A DNA stretch of 64,000 bases from Gracilaria vermiculophylla (Eukaryota; Rhodophyta; Florideophyceae; Gracilariales; Gracilariaceae): assembly GCA_019155205.2 (NCBI GenBank), contig JAHNZQ020003146.1, forward strand, positions 1,247,537-1,311,536, written 5' to 3'. Numbering within the stretch: position 1 is the first letter of the stretch; the number at the start of each line of letters is the position of its first letter. Under the pieces are notes generated by a model, which worked only from the letters and a program-made list of their open reading frames with translations, was not told the DNA's origin and did no database searches. A program made the position numbers and the translations under genes. Positions 55,230-64,000 of this stretch are shown piece after piece.

Positions 55230-55783
55230 TGTGGTACTGTCAGCCCTCCTCTCGAGGTAGTAAAGCACAACGTCCGTTAGGAGTTTTTGTTGACTCCAAA
55301 GGCACGTGTTCCTGAAGGTGGTCTCCGGTATCCACTGTTGCGAGCCGGGGGAATTCTAAAAGGGATCTGCAAACACCAAGCGGAGGGGAAGGTTCACTGG
55401 ACGGACAATGCTCCTACAGGCGCTGCCATGATGCGACCTGGGGCTCGGCGGCTTAGAAACCTGCGCGAATAGACAAGAGACTCCAACCGGAAAATGTAGA
55501 AGAAGAATCATGGGTGCTTGTCTTTACTTCCCCAGAGGTGGAGCTCAACCGGCAGCTTAAATATCAAGCCGGGAGCCCGCCTCGGCAGGTCGCACTACTG
55601 TGCTAATTACCCGCATAAAATATCTAAAATAAATAATAAATCATACCGTACCTCAAGGGTACTGTAGCGCACGCGGGCAAGATTATGCACCACGTGGCCC
55701 AGCTAATAAATTACGAACCCTCCTTAGGAATATTATAACTTAAGGCCAAACCACCGTATTTCCGTAGGAGCCACTGTACTACA
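55230..55783 (-). repeat. 5' LTR of chromovirus C
   Basis: A 554-bp family LTR, reading TGTGGTACTGTCAG on the plus strand and ending CCACTGTACTACA. The promoter side contains CACGTG (near 55699), conserved in most copies of the LTR in this window. Confidence 0.92.
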
Positions 55784-56797
55784 AGTGACACGTGCGAACC
55801 AAAGTTTTGGAAGCAGAGAACTAACCGTAGCTGAACGCAGAAACCTCTAAATACCCGTTACAATGAAACAGTGTTTTAGTTCCAGAGAATGCAGGAACGT
55901 TTTCAGTCTAGGAGGACAGAGCGACAGACAAAAATAGCGCAAAAGTTCGGACTAGTTCGTCAATAGGTGGGGAGACAATTTCAAAGGCGAAACGGTTGTA
56001 CACACCTAGACCGTAGAGCAGGGACAGATTAGCTACTTGCAAACCATAGCATAGAACCAATAGGATCGTTTTCCGTTGATTGATTGAAGGGCAAAAACCA
56101 ATGCGGTGTGTAGAAGAGAATGTGCAGTTGTGTTAAAACAACTTCCACAGCAAACAGACAGGTGCAAAGATGATAAACTTACAATTGCAGAAGTCGTAGC
56201 CAAACTAGAAGAAAACACCAGAAAATATCAAGCGATAGAGCTTTATCGATCGTCGTGAATCGCATTGTGATAGAAAAGGGACCTTACACACAAATCATGC
56301 GCTATATATCCACAAGGTTTCGAAACGCAACCATTCAGCACTACCGTGCTGGAGAACTGAAATTGACGCAACGTTTCTGCACGATGAACTTGCCACAACA
56401 AGAAGTGGAAAGGATTAAAAATTATGTGGGGACTAGGTAGGTGCAAGGTTGGGAATGAGAAAACCCCAACGCCACTGTAAGCAATGTGGCAATATTACGG
56501 CGAGAGGCACAATAACTATCGAAACTAAAGACGAAGCAGGACAGTGGTGTTTCTACGGCAACGGAGAAGCGGAGCGGCGAGATGGCATGGAGAACTTCGC
56601 CGAACGGTGTCGTGCTGAAGTGAGGGCGCCGAAAAGCGCGCCAAAGTGGTATAGCAAGAGATTTGATTCCAGAAGAGGCTCTGCTTCCAAAGAGGTAACC
56701 CTCTGAAGGGGGAAATTCTAGAAAAGGCGAAATTATGCAAATCCTCAGAGCCACACATTCTCTAGTTCTCAGTATCCTATAGGTTTTAGTTAATTAG
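55784..56797. other. Unassigned DNA
   Basis: An 85-codon frame (56449-56706) beginning GMRKPQRHCKQCGN has a CxxC and is rich in Arg, Glu and Lys. It lacks an ATG and a recognised family. Nothing else of note is seen. Confidence 0.35.
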
Positions 56798-56947
56798 GTG
56801 TATACCTTCTTTTCCACTCTCAGCGGTCCTACTGGCATTTCTATTAGGATATTCGGGACGTTCCACGTGCCGAAGTCATTGCTGCAGCAGACAGCTCGCC
56901 TAAAGAAAAGCATGGCCAAACGGGAGAAGAACCAAGTTGCTCGCATT

Positions 56948-57334
56948 TGTAGTACAGTGGCTCCTACGGAATTATGGTGGTTTGGCCTTATGGCATAATA
57001 TTCCTAAGGAGGGTTCGTAATTTATTAGCTGGGCCACGTGGTGCATAATATTGCCTGCGTGCGCTACAGTATCNNNNNNNNNNNNNNNNNNNNNNNNNNN
57101 NNNNNNNNNNNNNNNNNNNNNNNNNNNNNNNNNNNNNNNNNNNNNNNNNNNNNNNNNNNNNNNNNNNNNNNNNCTCCCCTCCGCTTGGTGTTTGCGGATC
57201 CCTTACAGAATTCCCCCGGCTCGCGACAGCGGATACCGGAGACCACCTTTAGGAATACGCGCCTTTGGAGTCACCAAAAACTCCTAACGGACGTTGTGCT
57301 CTACTACCTCTATAGGAGGGCTGACAGTACCACA
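56948..57334 (+). repeat. Chromovirus-family LTR with perfect 5-bp target duplication and internal gap
   Basis: Begins TGTAGTACAGTGGCTCC and ends GACAGTACCACA. It is flanked by gcatt on both sides (56943-56947 and 57335-57339). About 266 bp of the normal 553 are replaced by the gap. It is either a solo LTR or a whole element collapsed into the gap. Confidence 0.88.
57074..57173. other. Assembly gap (100 N, size unknown)
   Basis: Lies inside an LTR, a typical place for repeat collapse. The true missing sequence may be 266 bp or several kb. Confidence 0.95.
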
Positions 57335-57420
57335 GCATTAGTGCTGTAGAGCTTCTCAAGCTAAAACATAAATTCTAAAGCCTATCCGGCACATGTGGTT
57401 TATCAACATTCATTTTTCAT

Positions 57421-57821
57421 TTGCTCCGCAGAGCGTGGAAGACAAATAACAATATATGGCTTGACGAGTTTTTGAATCCTATCGTATACCATGCTGAACA
57501 ACCTACGATTCTTTACGCTACTGAAAAAAATGATTGTCAAACGCATAGAAAAGACTGGAGAAAAGCTTTTGGCGTTAGACGTGAATCAATACAAGGCATT
57601 ACATGAAAAAGATGGTGAATGATGGGCGCAAAACGTACAAAACCAAACTTTCTAGTTTGGAGACAGATCGAATTTTTCGCGTAGATAAAGGCTACAAGGA
57701 ATTCGATACGCTCATCGCATTCATTAGGACGCCGCGCCACTTCCGGTACCTGTTCTCAGTATTAGAAAGAACAATGTCGTTTTTTACAGTGCACTGGCCG
57801 CTATTCTCACCAATCGTATGA
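57421..57821 (+). pseudogene. Possible transposase N-terminal fragment
   Basis: Two overlapping frames, 57421-57606 (WRKAFGVRRESIQGI) and 57603-57821 (MVNDGRKTYKTKLSSLETDR; YKEFDTLIAFI), look like one protein with a frameshift. The WRKAF-V-R-S pattern recalls the region upstream of the DDE core in Harbinger transposases. The catalytic part is absent. Low certainty. Confidence 0.3.
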
Positions 57822-58625
57822 TAATAGGAGATGATACAAACAGCAAAAACATGATGAAGAACTGTGGCAGTCGTGGGAGCAGTAGCGATGAAAAAGAAAG
57901 ACGAAAACGACGTTAATGTTATTAAGTTAAACAGAACTTAGTCAGAGATGCGGATGACTATATTCTATCACTAGAAGCCTGGAAGTGTCGCCAAAAAGTT
58001 GTAGAAGGTCGCGGCAAAGAATATGAGTCCGGAACAAGCGCCGTGCTTGCCATCCTGCGTGTGGCGCGGGGTTGCTGAGCTCGGGAGCTGAGGCGGGCAG
58101 GCGTTCCGGGTTTGTAGAATTATTCCTTGTGCCCGATTTGGGAACCCAGATTCAAAAAACCTCAGGAAAAATCTGTTTGTTTTGCTGTCTAAAGCAAGAT
58201 CTTTGCGCTCCGACAATTATGCAGAATATCCCCCTTGGGAGGGTTAACCGTTGGGAGAGATCGAGGTTTACGCGCGTGCCATAATCGCATTTCAACGTGT
58301 TTTTATCACAATTTGTGCGGTTGCATCATGTGATTTGTGATTTCAGGAGTGCTCCAGTGCTCCAATGACGTACAGTACTTTAGGTTCATGCCGTGGTCGT
58401 CCCCATCCAGTAATTGCTTACAAAAATTACATTGTGGTACCTCAATTGCCATATATAGTATTTGTAAGGGTTCCAAGCTGAACGACGCCGGTGTCATGGC
58501 CGGATGTCATCGACGGCGAGAGACAACTGCGACAGAGGCACAAGTTGTTACAGCCGTGCGATCACACCGCGCTCGGTACGGCCACCCTCTAGCGCGCGTT
58601 CGTCCGCGACGCCCCAGAGCGCAGG
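57822..58625. other. Intergenic; likely promoter side of the G-patch gene
   Basis: No supported gene. The upstream 100 bp of the G-patch gene becomes GC-rich. The longer frame 58337-58783 overlaps that gene in another frame and is not supported. Confidence 0.4.
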
Positions 58626-59147
58626 ATGGGCGTGATCGGCGGCATTGGGGCCAGGATGCTCTCCAAGATGGGGTGGACGGAGGGCAGTGGGCTGGGCCGC
58701 AACCGGGACGGCCGCGTCGACCCACTGGTGCACCGGCGCCGGCCGGATTCGCTCGGAATCGGCGCCGAAAAGCGCCCGTTTGAGGATGCGTGGTGGGAGA
58801 AAATGCTGGAAAACGCGTACGGAACGCCTGCAAAAACGGTGGACGACGATGCTCTTTTCAGGGCGAGTGACGGGCGCAGGTGCCGTGCGCATGGAACTGC
58901 CAAATTGGCGCGGCTCGATGCCCATGACAAAGCTGCCTCGGCCTCAAAGGGAGACGGGGAGAAGGGGGACGAAAACGGGCAAGGACAACAATCCAAACGC
59001 GATAAACAGTTAAAGCGTGGGCGGAGGAAAAAGGAGCGCAAGATGAAAAAGCTGGGAGGGGTGAGTCTGCCAGAAAAGGGGATATCCAAGAAACGGAAGA
59101 TGAGGCAAAAAGACATTCGGATCAAGACAAAGCTTGATGACGACTAA
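58626..59147 (+). CDS. G-patch domain protein (GPATCH4/PINX1-type)
   Basis: A complete 173-residue frame from ATG. Residues about 3-48 form a G-patch: GARMLSKMGWTEGSGLGRN, then DSLGIGAEK, with the expected Met-Leu-Met-Gly-Trp and Gly-Gly-Leu-Gly spacing. It is followed by WWEKMLENAYG, which recalls the WW segment after the G-patch in GPATCH4 proteins. The C-terminal half is very basic (KRGRRKKERKMKK; KKRKMRQKDIRIK), fitting a nucleolar protein. G-patch proteins activate DEAH helicases in ribosome biogenesis or splicing. Assignment between GPATCH4 and PINX1 is inference. It is intronless. Confidence 0.85.
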   Translation: MGVIGGIGARMLSKMGWTEGSGLGRNRDGRVDPLVHRRRPDSLGIGAEKRPFEDAWWEKMLENAYGTPAKTVDDDALFRASDGRRCRAHGTAKLARLDAHDKAASASKGDGEKGDENGQGQQSKRDKQLKRGRRKKERKMKKLGGVSLPEKGISKKRKMRQKDIRIKTKLDDD

Positions 59148-59282
59148 GGTTTTTTTAATTTTGAAGAACTTAAAGGCTACCGTAGTATACACGTCTAATC
59201 TAAGCAGTTGAACACATGAGAGTAATCATTGAAGAAGCTGTACACACAAGATCAGAGAAACAATTACTAAAAAAAAAAACCT

Positions 59283-59768
59283 TCAACGCGTTCTGTACAC
59301 GTCTCGGATGGTCTGTCGAAAGCCCTGTCTAACAGTGTTTCGTTTGTCGATGGAGCCCGTGGTCTTGGCTCGATCAGAGCGCAGTTTCAATCTGTTCGAA
59401 GAGGCCAAACGAAGCTGTCCGACGGAAGTCATTTGCAAGAAACGCATCTGTAACATGAGATCGCCGCCAGCTTCTAGAATGGAGTTTGTGGGCGCAGCAA
59501 GTTGTTCATATGACGTTGAGTTGGAAATGACACACGGCAGGTCCTGAGCGCTGCATTGACGGACCGACGACGGAACACTGCAGAGCGATATGTGGTCGAT
59601 GGCTGACAGGGTGGATATGGTATGATGCGAGCTTGATGCCGACCGCGACGTCAGACGCGTGCGCCGGCAGGGCGCCGCGGCGCTAGACTCGGTGGTCGAA
59701 TCATTTAACCAAATGTTGTTGAACCACGGAATAGCCACGGTGGACGAGTCAGTCTGAGAGGCGGACAT
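59283..59768 (-). CDS. Conserved-looking protein of unknown function (161 aa)
   Basis: An uninterrupted frame starts at the ATG MSASQTDSSTVAIPWFNN; the frame is open further upstream but GC-rich and low-complexity there, so this ATG is preferred. It is Ser/Thr-rich in the first 100 residues. The C-terminal third (GGDLMLQMRFLQM, then SDRAKTTGSIDKRN and RQGFRQTI) is amphipathic and basic. No motif is recognised. It may form a histone-fold-like or helical subunit, but that is a guess. Confidence 0.5.
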   Translation of the reverse strand: MSASQTDSSTVAIPWFNNIWLNDSTTESSAAAPCRRTRLTSRSASSSHHTISTLSAIDHISLCSVPSSVRQCSAQDLPCVISNSTSYEQLAAPTNSILEAGGDLMLQMRFLQMTSVGQLRLASSNRLKLRSDRAKTTGSIDKRNTVRQGFRQTIRDVYRTR

Positions 59769-60032
59769 GGCGGGGAGGAGTGCGCGGGATGGCAGGCGCC
59801 ACACACGAGAGAAAAAGCACAAGGCGGGGGCGCGCAAAAAGGCTTCAAAGCCGGGGAAGAGAGCGTGGTTGGGGGGAAGGGGGACGGCGGGAAGGGGAGG
59901 AAGGGCGGGTGCGGCGTCACCGCGCGCGGGCACCCGGTGAGGGGCAGCGAAGCAAACAAGAGCGCATCGTGGGTGGCACGGGGCGAGGCGTGCGGAGCGC
60001 GGCGGCGCTTTTTTTGGCGCCGTGGCTGAGAG

Positions 60033-60818
60033 CTACGTGGCACGGGCGCGCGGCGTGCGGCTCATGCTCAGCATCACATGCGGGAACGGCGTTTCCGTCG
60101 CCAGCGCGCGCGAGGCCACGGCCGCAACGTACGCAAACGTCGCCATGTTGCCCAGCAGCAGAAGCGCCGCCACCCACAGCGCGCTGCCGACACACGCGCC
60201 CTCGCGCGCCACGATATACACCGCCACGAACACAACCCCCGCCGAGCAGTTGATGTACACGAAGCTGCCCCATGCGCCCGCCGTTGCGGATTTCCACCCC
60301 GCCACCAGCGACTCCTTCCACGCCGCGCGCACGCACGCAAAGGCCATGACCACCACCGCCAGCCACGCGAAGACGCGGATCAGTTGGCTCTTCTTTTGCT
60401 CGCCGCCTGTGCGCATCGGCACTACCGAGTCCAGCCGCCCGTCAGAGTACGGCAGTACGCCAAGAACTACATTCTTTTCAGCGATTATCACGTACGACAT
60501 GTACCACAGCACCGCAAAGTTGGCCAGCAGGGGCCACAAGAACGCAAACACACGGCTTGGTATGCAGAACACGGCGGGGCCATTTCGCATGAAGACGTAG
60601 CCTACAGCAAACACGCCACCGAAAATCATGTTTACCACGGTGGCTGTAATCCACGGGGAAAGCTCGCGTGTTGCGAGTAGAGCGCGAACATACCATATCA
60701 AATCCACTACTCCCACCAACAGCAGCAAAGCTGCTGTGGAAAACGTCTGCACCTGGGATGACGCTGTCGAGTTGGCGCTTTCCATGCGTGTTTGCTCGCT
60801 TGCTGTTGGGCCACACAC
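60033..60818 (-). CDS. Six-TM membrane protein, DUF1475-like
   Basis: A 261-residue frame from ATG, with an alternative Met at residue 12. Hydrophobic segments lie at about 27-47, 56-77, 88-113, 146-166, 182-204 and 210-236. The protein looks like two repeats of three segments. Each repeat has a strand like SPWITATVVNM or AGAWGSFVYIN followed by a Gly/Val-rich helix and a Leu/Trp-rich helix. This recalls the DUF1475 family of plants and algae (PWxxAT-vDFYxN ... YKE ... W). The link is pattern-based. The subcellular site is unknown. Confidence 0.6.
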   Translation of the reverse strand: MCGPTASEQTRMESANSTASSQVQTFSTAALLLLVGVVDLIWYVRALLATRELSPWITATVVNMIFGGVFAVGYVFMRNGPAVFCIPSRVFAFLWPLLANFAVLWYMSYVIIAEKNVVLGVLPYSDGRLDSVVPMRTGGEQKKSQLIRVFAWLAVVVMAFACVRAAWKESLVAGWKSATAGAWGSFVYINCSAGVVFVAVYIVAREGACVGSALWVAALLLLGNMATFAYVAAVASRALATETPFPHVMLSMSRTPRARAT

Positions 60819-61409
60819 TCAGACAACTTCTATTCTGATGTTTTGGTTCTAGTGTCGTCACCGTAACAGATATCGCTAGCGTGGAAAGCAAGGAGCCAGA
60901 GTGGGATCGGGGCGGCGCCATGCACCCGCTCATGCCCACAAAACATCCGATGCTGCATCCGACTCGAGAACAAATTCCCGATCTTGAGACCGGATCGCCT
61001 CTGATGACGAACAATCATCCATCTTTAATTCCATCATCCATCACTTAATTTCAAGATACGGGCTGTAATGTCGTTCGTATTCGGAGAGTGCCAAACGATT
61101 CCAAATACGATTATCAATTACTTTTCGACGTAAACAATTTGCCAATTCTCAATCGCCGTGAAGCGGCAAGGCCCTTCATGCGATATGTAATCACGCTTGC
61201 ATTCGACCGGTCAACTGCCGAATCGCTGCTTCGCCAAGCAACTATCACGAGTCATTTAGTACTTCAGATACCGCGAACGACCCTTCGTCAGGCCACAACG
61301 CTTTAGTCAGCTGGTCGTCATCGTTCCACTCTGGAAAACAAAAGATCAGCCCACCGTGACACCAGTTCCGAGTGCGGCCTTCGATGACGTTGAAATCAGG
61401 GACGCGATC

Positions 61410-61847
61410 ATGACAAGCAGAGTGCTATCTGCCCGGGGCGCGATTCCCACTATCCTCAGATGTGCTAATCTCGGCCAACCGAACGTCCCAACTCGCACGA
61501 TTTCCACGCATTCAAATCAAGTTGCGCCTACACACTTTGTTCCTCGCGTCCAATTCAACAACACATTCACTACCCCTTGGTCGTTCAACGTGACCTGCAA
61601 CATCGATTCGCAGGGCGACGCGCCAAGAGTGAACGCTCTGAAAACCTGTCGCGGTCCTGATGCGACCACGCCAGTTGGTCAAACATGGAAAGAGCCGAGC
61701 CAGGGTTTGACGGTCGCAATGCTTCCAGACGCTAGTTGTATTGAAGAAGGAATTCATGCTAGCAGCACATTGAAGAAGCGTCGTCTCAAAATGAATCGTC
61801 ACAAGTATCGAAAGAGGAGAAAGCGCGATCGCCGCAAATCCAAGTAG
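61410..61847 (+). CDS. Mitochondrial small-subunit ribosomal protein mS38-like (AURKAIP1/COX24 domain)
   Basis: The ATG at 61410 gives a 145-residue protein. Its N-terminus, MTSRVLSARGAIPTILRCAN, is rich in Arg/Ser/Ala and lacks acids, a classic mitochondrial targeting peptide. The last 28 residues contain SSTLKKRRLKMNRHKYRKRR followed by KRDRRKSK. This matches the short, very basic C-terminal domain (DUF1713) of AURKAIP1/mS38 and fungal COX24, which contacts rRNA in the mitochondrial small subunit. The frame is open upstream of the ATG back to a TAG at 61257-61259, without another ATG. It ends tail-to-tail with a minus-strand frame 18 bp away. Confidence 0.75.
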   Translation: MTSRVLSARGAIPTILRCANLGQPNVPTRTISTHSNQVAPTHFVPRVQFNNTFTTPWSFNVTCNIDSQGDAPRVNALKTCRGPDATTPVGQTWKEPSQGLTVAMLPDASCIEEGIHASSTLKKRRLKMNRHKYRKRRKRDRRKSK

Positions 61848-61864
61848 ACCACAGAGCAGCACAT

Positions 61865-62600
61865 TTACAGGCCCACATGCTCCCTGCCATGCGTGCTGAG
61901 GATTCGAGTCAATAGCTTTTTGTTTCGTGCTGGGACTACTGCAGCCCCCCATCTACAGCTGATGACGCCATCCGGGCTCACATTGTTTTCTTCCTCTATG
62001 TCAAAAAGTTCGATAGCGCGTACGGATATGCATCTGCTTTGCAAGGTCGTAACCGGAACGTAAGGGGCTCTGTCGTAGAGCATGATATTTTCGGTTTTTC
62101 GAAAGTATATCCAAAAAAAAAAAAATGCGAGCATCAGCGTAAACATTGGCAAGGCTAAGGTATGAACGGAACTGCCACGGGCTCCTGGCTACATAAATGC
62201 TGGAGGTGCGTTAATGGGAATTTGCTCAACACTCATTCTAAATTTCATGACAGGAATGGAGTCCGTCGCAATAAAATGCATTTCAGATTTGTATGCATTG
62301 ATAAAGGATTCATTATCGCATGATAAAAGGGCTGCTACCTTCCCTGCGCAAGTCGATGTCCGCTTTTCCCTCGGTAATCCAAAAACAAACGAGAAAGGAT
62401 TTGTTCCAAAGAGAATATGTTCCAAAGGGAATATGGTGTCGCGCGGGGTGCGTTATAGGGGAAACGAAAACACACGCTCTTCATTGCCTGAGATGCATTT
62501 ACCCGACGCTGAGACTTTCAGGACTTTACACGGAATGTGGTGACCTGGAACTGTTAACCAAAGTAAAATTTCACCGAAAAGCATTAATGTGAGTTCATTT
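61865..62600 (-). pseudogene. Unidentified single-pass membrane protein-like frame with stops
   Basis: A minus-strand frame is open through VSASGKCISGNEERVFSF, then TAA, then TIFPLEHILFGTNPFSFVFG, then TAG at 62189-62191. It continues to a hydrophobic segment (MFTLMLAFFFFWIYF) and a polar tail ending at 61865. The two stops lie in one frame. Introns or nonsense mutations could explain this. No family is recognised. An opposing plus-strand frame (62214-62543) is considered a shadow. Confidence 0.35.
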
Positions 62601-62919
62601 GCCTCTGGCTAGATGCGGTCGGGTGAAAAATTTCTTCCGGTCTTGAATCTTACCATTGTTAGAATGAAATGGCAGTCAACCTGAAGCATTATGGCGGAAA
62701 CCAAGAAGAACAAGATCGTTTTTCAAAATTGCGGGTGACATTCGTTGCACATATGCAAAGATTTTAGCTGAGTTGGGAACGGTTAAAGACCGAGGCGTTC
62801 CCGACTTCGAGCGGTTTCGGGTTTCGTGCCTCATCAGTATAAAAGCTTAAAAGACTTAGAAATAAACCTCATTTGGTGTTTTCTTTTCGCCCGCGCACAG
62901 ACGCCGGACGACTTTCTCT
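62601..62919. other. No gene seen
   Basis: Short AT-rich interval downstream of the SixA-like gene. No frame or RNA gene is recognised. Confidence 0.45.
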
Positions 62920-64000
62920 TCACGCACTTCCATTGCTACTTTGTACTTGGTGTGGGGCAGTTAAAACTGCAGAAGGACGAATCATTTCAACGAGGCACCA
63001 TTGTCCATGATTAGCGGAAAGTCTAAGACACTCCTGGATGTTTTGACCAGTAGAACCCTCTTCGCTTTCCGTGTACTCCAACAAAGCTGCGCAACCAGTT
63101 CCCATTACCGGCCTGCGACCCGTGAGTCGCTCAACAAGTTCTTCGCACCCTGGATTGTGACAAATGACCATGAGCGTGGTATCATCGATAAATCCCTGTT
63201 CGCCTAACGCGTCGTCTACCGCAACAGCCATTTCTTCGCCAGTGACAGCGTAGTATAAGGATTCAGTGCAAGTTGTCGCAGCTCTGTCGTTCCCCGAAAA
63301 TTCCAACAGGCTTAGCGTTTGTACAGTCCTTACCGCATCTGAACATAGGATAACATCCGGAATCCACATCATTCGCGATAATTCAGACCCAACTATCCTT
63401 GCTTCCTCTTTCCCTTTGGCGCTGAGAACCCGATCATGATCCGGAACGTCTGCGTCACTATCCCAGGTGGTCTTTGCATGTCTTAAAAGTATAAGACGTC
63501 GCCCCGTATTAACTGCAACATCTTGGCGATAGAACACGTCCCTAACATTTTCAACATCCACATGTGCGTCGGATGTAAAGCGCTCTGAGCGCCGAGTGGC
63601 GTCGTTGCTCACGTGCACATGCATAGATGTCTCTTGTTTACGCTGATTTTCCACGCTTCGTAGTCCCGCAAGCATTGCATCAAACGTATGACGAATGGAC
63701 TTGGAGAATGACTGGATACGGGTAGGTACCCTCTCGCTCATACGAGAAACAGCCCATTTCCCGAGCTGACGTACATTAGAGAGCCATATCAATGCATGCC
63801 ACGCATAGTGGGTAATCAGCTGCCAGAAACGCCAAAACAGAACCGCAAGAAGCAGGAATGCACCCACGAACAACGATACAGCCTCTACGAAGACGCGACC
63901 AAACAATGTCCTTGAAGCCCCATTTGGAAGGCGTTTTTGGGTGCCATCTGAGCGCCGTTCACCTGGTGGCTGCTTGGTGCAGGCCACGGGTATTTGTCTC
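62920..64000 (-). CDS. Membrane-anchored SixA-like histidine phosphatase (5' end outside window)
   Basis: The frame is open to the right edge of the window without an in-frame ATG there, so the start lies beyond 64000; residue numbers here count from the GTG at 63987. A hydrophobic anchor lies at about 31-55. The histidine phosphatase (phosphoglycerate mutase-like) domain follows: RRLILLRHAKTTW with catalytic His170, DHDRVLSAKGKEEA, ILCSDAVRTVQT and VICHNPGCEEL with the second His277, then MGTGCAALLEY. This short RHG-type domain is of the SixA class, which in bacteria dephosphorylates phosphohistidine. Plant and algal relatives are often organellar. The anchored N-terminus is an added feature. 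Key residues are all present. Confidence 0.85.
   Translation of the reverse strand, partial: RQIPVACTKQPPGERRSDGTQKRLPNGASRTLFGRVFVEAVSLFVGAFLLLAVLFWRFWQLITHYAWHALIWLSNVRQLGKWAVSRMSERVPTRIQSFSKSIRHTFDAMLAGLRSVENQRKQETSMHVHVSNDATRRSERFTSDAHVDVENVRDVFYRQDVAVNTGRRLILLRHAKTTWDSDADVPDHDRVLSAKGKEEARIVGSELSRMMWIPDVILCSDAVRTVQTLSLLEFSGNDRAATTCTESLYYAVTGEEMAVAVDDALGEQGFIDDTTLMVICHNPGCEELVERLTGRRPVMGTGCAALLEYTESEEGSTGQNIQECLRLSANHGQWCLVEMIRPSAVLTAPHQVQSSNGSA

Larger units (their letters stand above)
46803..55783 (-). mobile_element. Chromovirus C: full-length Ty3/gypsy element, the least broken copy
   Basis: Two 554-bp LTRs in minus orientation, by eye about 85-90% identical, enclose PBS, gag, protease, RT, RNase H, integrase, chromodomain, antisense ORF and polypurine tract. 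It has the longest open frames of the three copies (gag 505 codons, RNase H-integrase 393 codons). Flanks aatcg and agtga do not form a target duplication. Confidence 0.92.
56798..57403 (+). pseudogene. Short basic ORF interrupted by an LTR insertion
   Basis: Before the LTR the frame contains LKKSMAKREKNQVARI. Beyond the second copy of the 5-bp target duplication the same frame continues SAVELLKLKHKF and stops. The empty site therefore reads through without a break, so the LTR entered a coding frame. The Lys/Arg/Gln helix and short Leu-rich end resemble tails of transposon companion genes, but the family is not certain. No function is assigned. Confidence 0.4.

Noticed and set aside
58337..58783. 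A 148-codon plus-strand frame overlapping the G-patch gene start
   Set aside because: Arg/Pro/Ala-rich read-through of a GC-rich region in another frame; the G-patch frame has a clear domain.
60022..60680. Long plus-strand frames (up to 200 codons) opposite the six-TM gene
   Set aside because: Arg/His-rich, without motif, lying in a GC-rich gene on the other strand whose TM pattern is convincing.
1..64000. tRNA, rRNA, riboswitch and CRISPR features
   Set aside because: None was recognised by eye; the only tRNA-like sequences are the primer binding sites of the retroelements. A tRNAscan or Rfam search would be decisive.

Overview
The window looks like a repeat-rich nuclear contig of an intron-poor eukaryotic alga. 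A florideophyte red alga of the Chondrus type is my best guess, from general character only: compact intronless host genes set in old, nested LTR and DNA transposons, with no bacterial operons. Three runs of exactly 100 N (25038-25137, 40549-40648, 57074-57173) are unsized assembly gaps.

Layout. 1-8.5 kb: remnants of a PIF/Harbinger DNA transposon, namely a companion gene (+) split by a solo LTR and a transposase (-), with about 3.7 kb of unrecognised DNA between them. 8.2-9.25 kb: a promoter/LTR-like block, an array of three palindromes with a 21-bp period, and a truncated LTR. 9.26-19.67 kb: chromovirus A (minus). 20.8-28.7 kb: chromovirus B (plus), carrying a Ty1/copia fragment beside a gap. 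28.7-30.9 kb: a second Harbinger pair with a small secreted-type ORF between. 31-33 kb: GC-rich and Tc1/mariner remnants. 33.3-38.0 kb: two head-to-head paralogous membrane-protein genes. 39.5-40.5 kb: a gene with an Uma2-like segment. 40.6-42.1 kb: a second LTR family and a Tc1/mariner end. 42.2-44.9 kb: a complete but dead Harbinger-like element with TIRs and a 3-bp target duplication. 45.6-46.8 kb: a further transposase plus companion tail. 46.8-55.8 kb: chromovirus C (minus). 56.9-57.3 kb: an LTR with a perfect 5-bp target duplication and an internal gap. 58.6-64 kb: a gene-dense host block with a G-patch protein, an unknown protein, a six-TM DUF1475-like protein, a mitochondrial mS38-like protein and a membrane-anchored SixA-like phosphatase running off the end.

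The three Ty3/gypsy elements share ~553-bp LTRs (TGTAGTAC...GTACCACA), a PBS two bases inside the 5' LTR, a polypurine tract at the 3' LTR, gag without a visible zinc knuckle, protease, RT/RNase H, integrase and a C-terminal chromodomain. All are inactivated. All three also carry, between chromodomain and 3' LTR, an unrecognised reading frame on the opposite strand that starts about 63 bp from the 3' LTR. Between copies it changes mostly at third codon positions and least at second positions, as expected of a protein-coding antisense gene. This is the strongest candidate for something undescribed.
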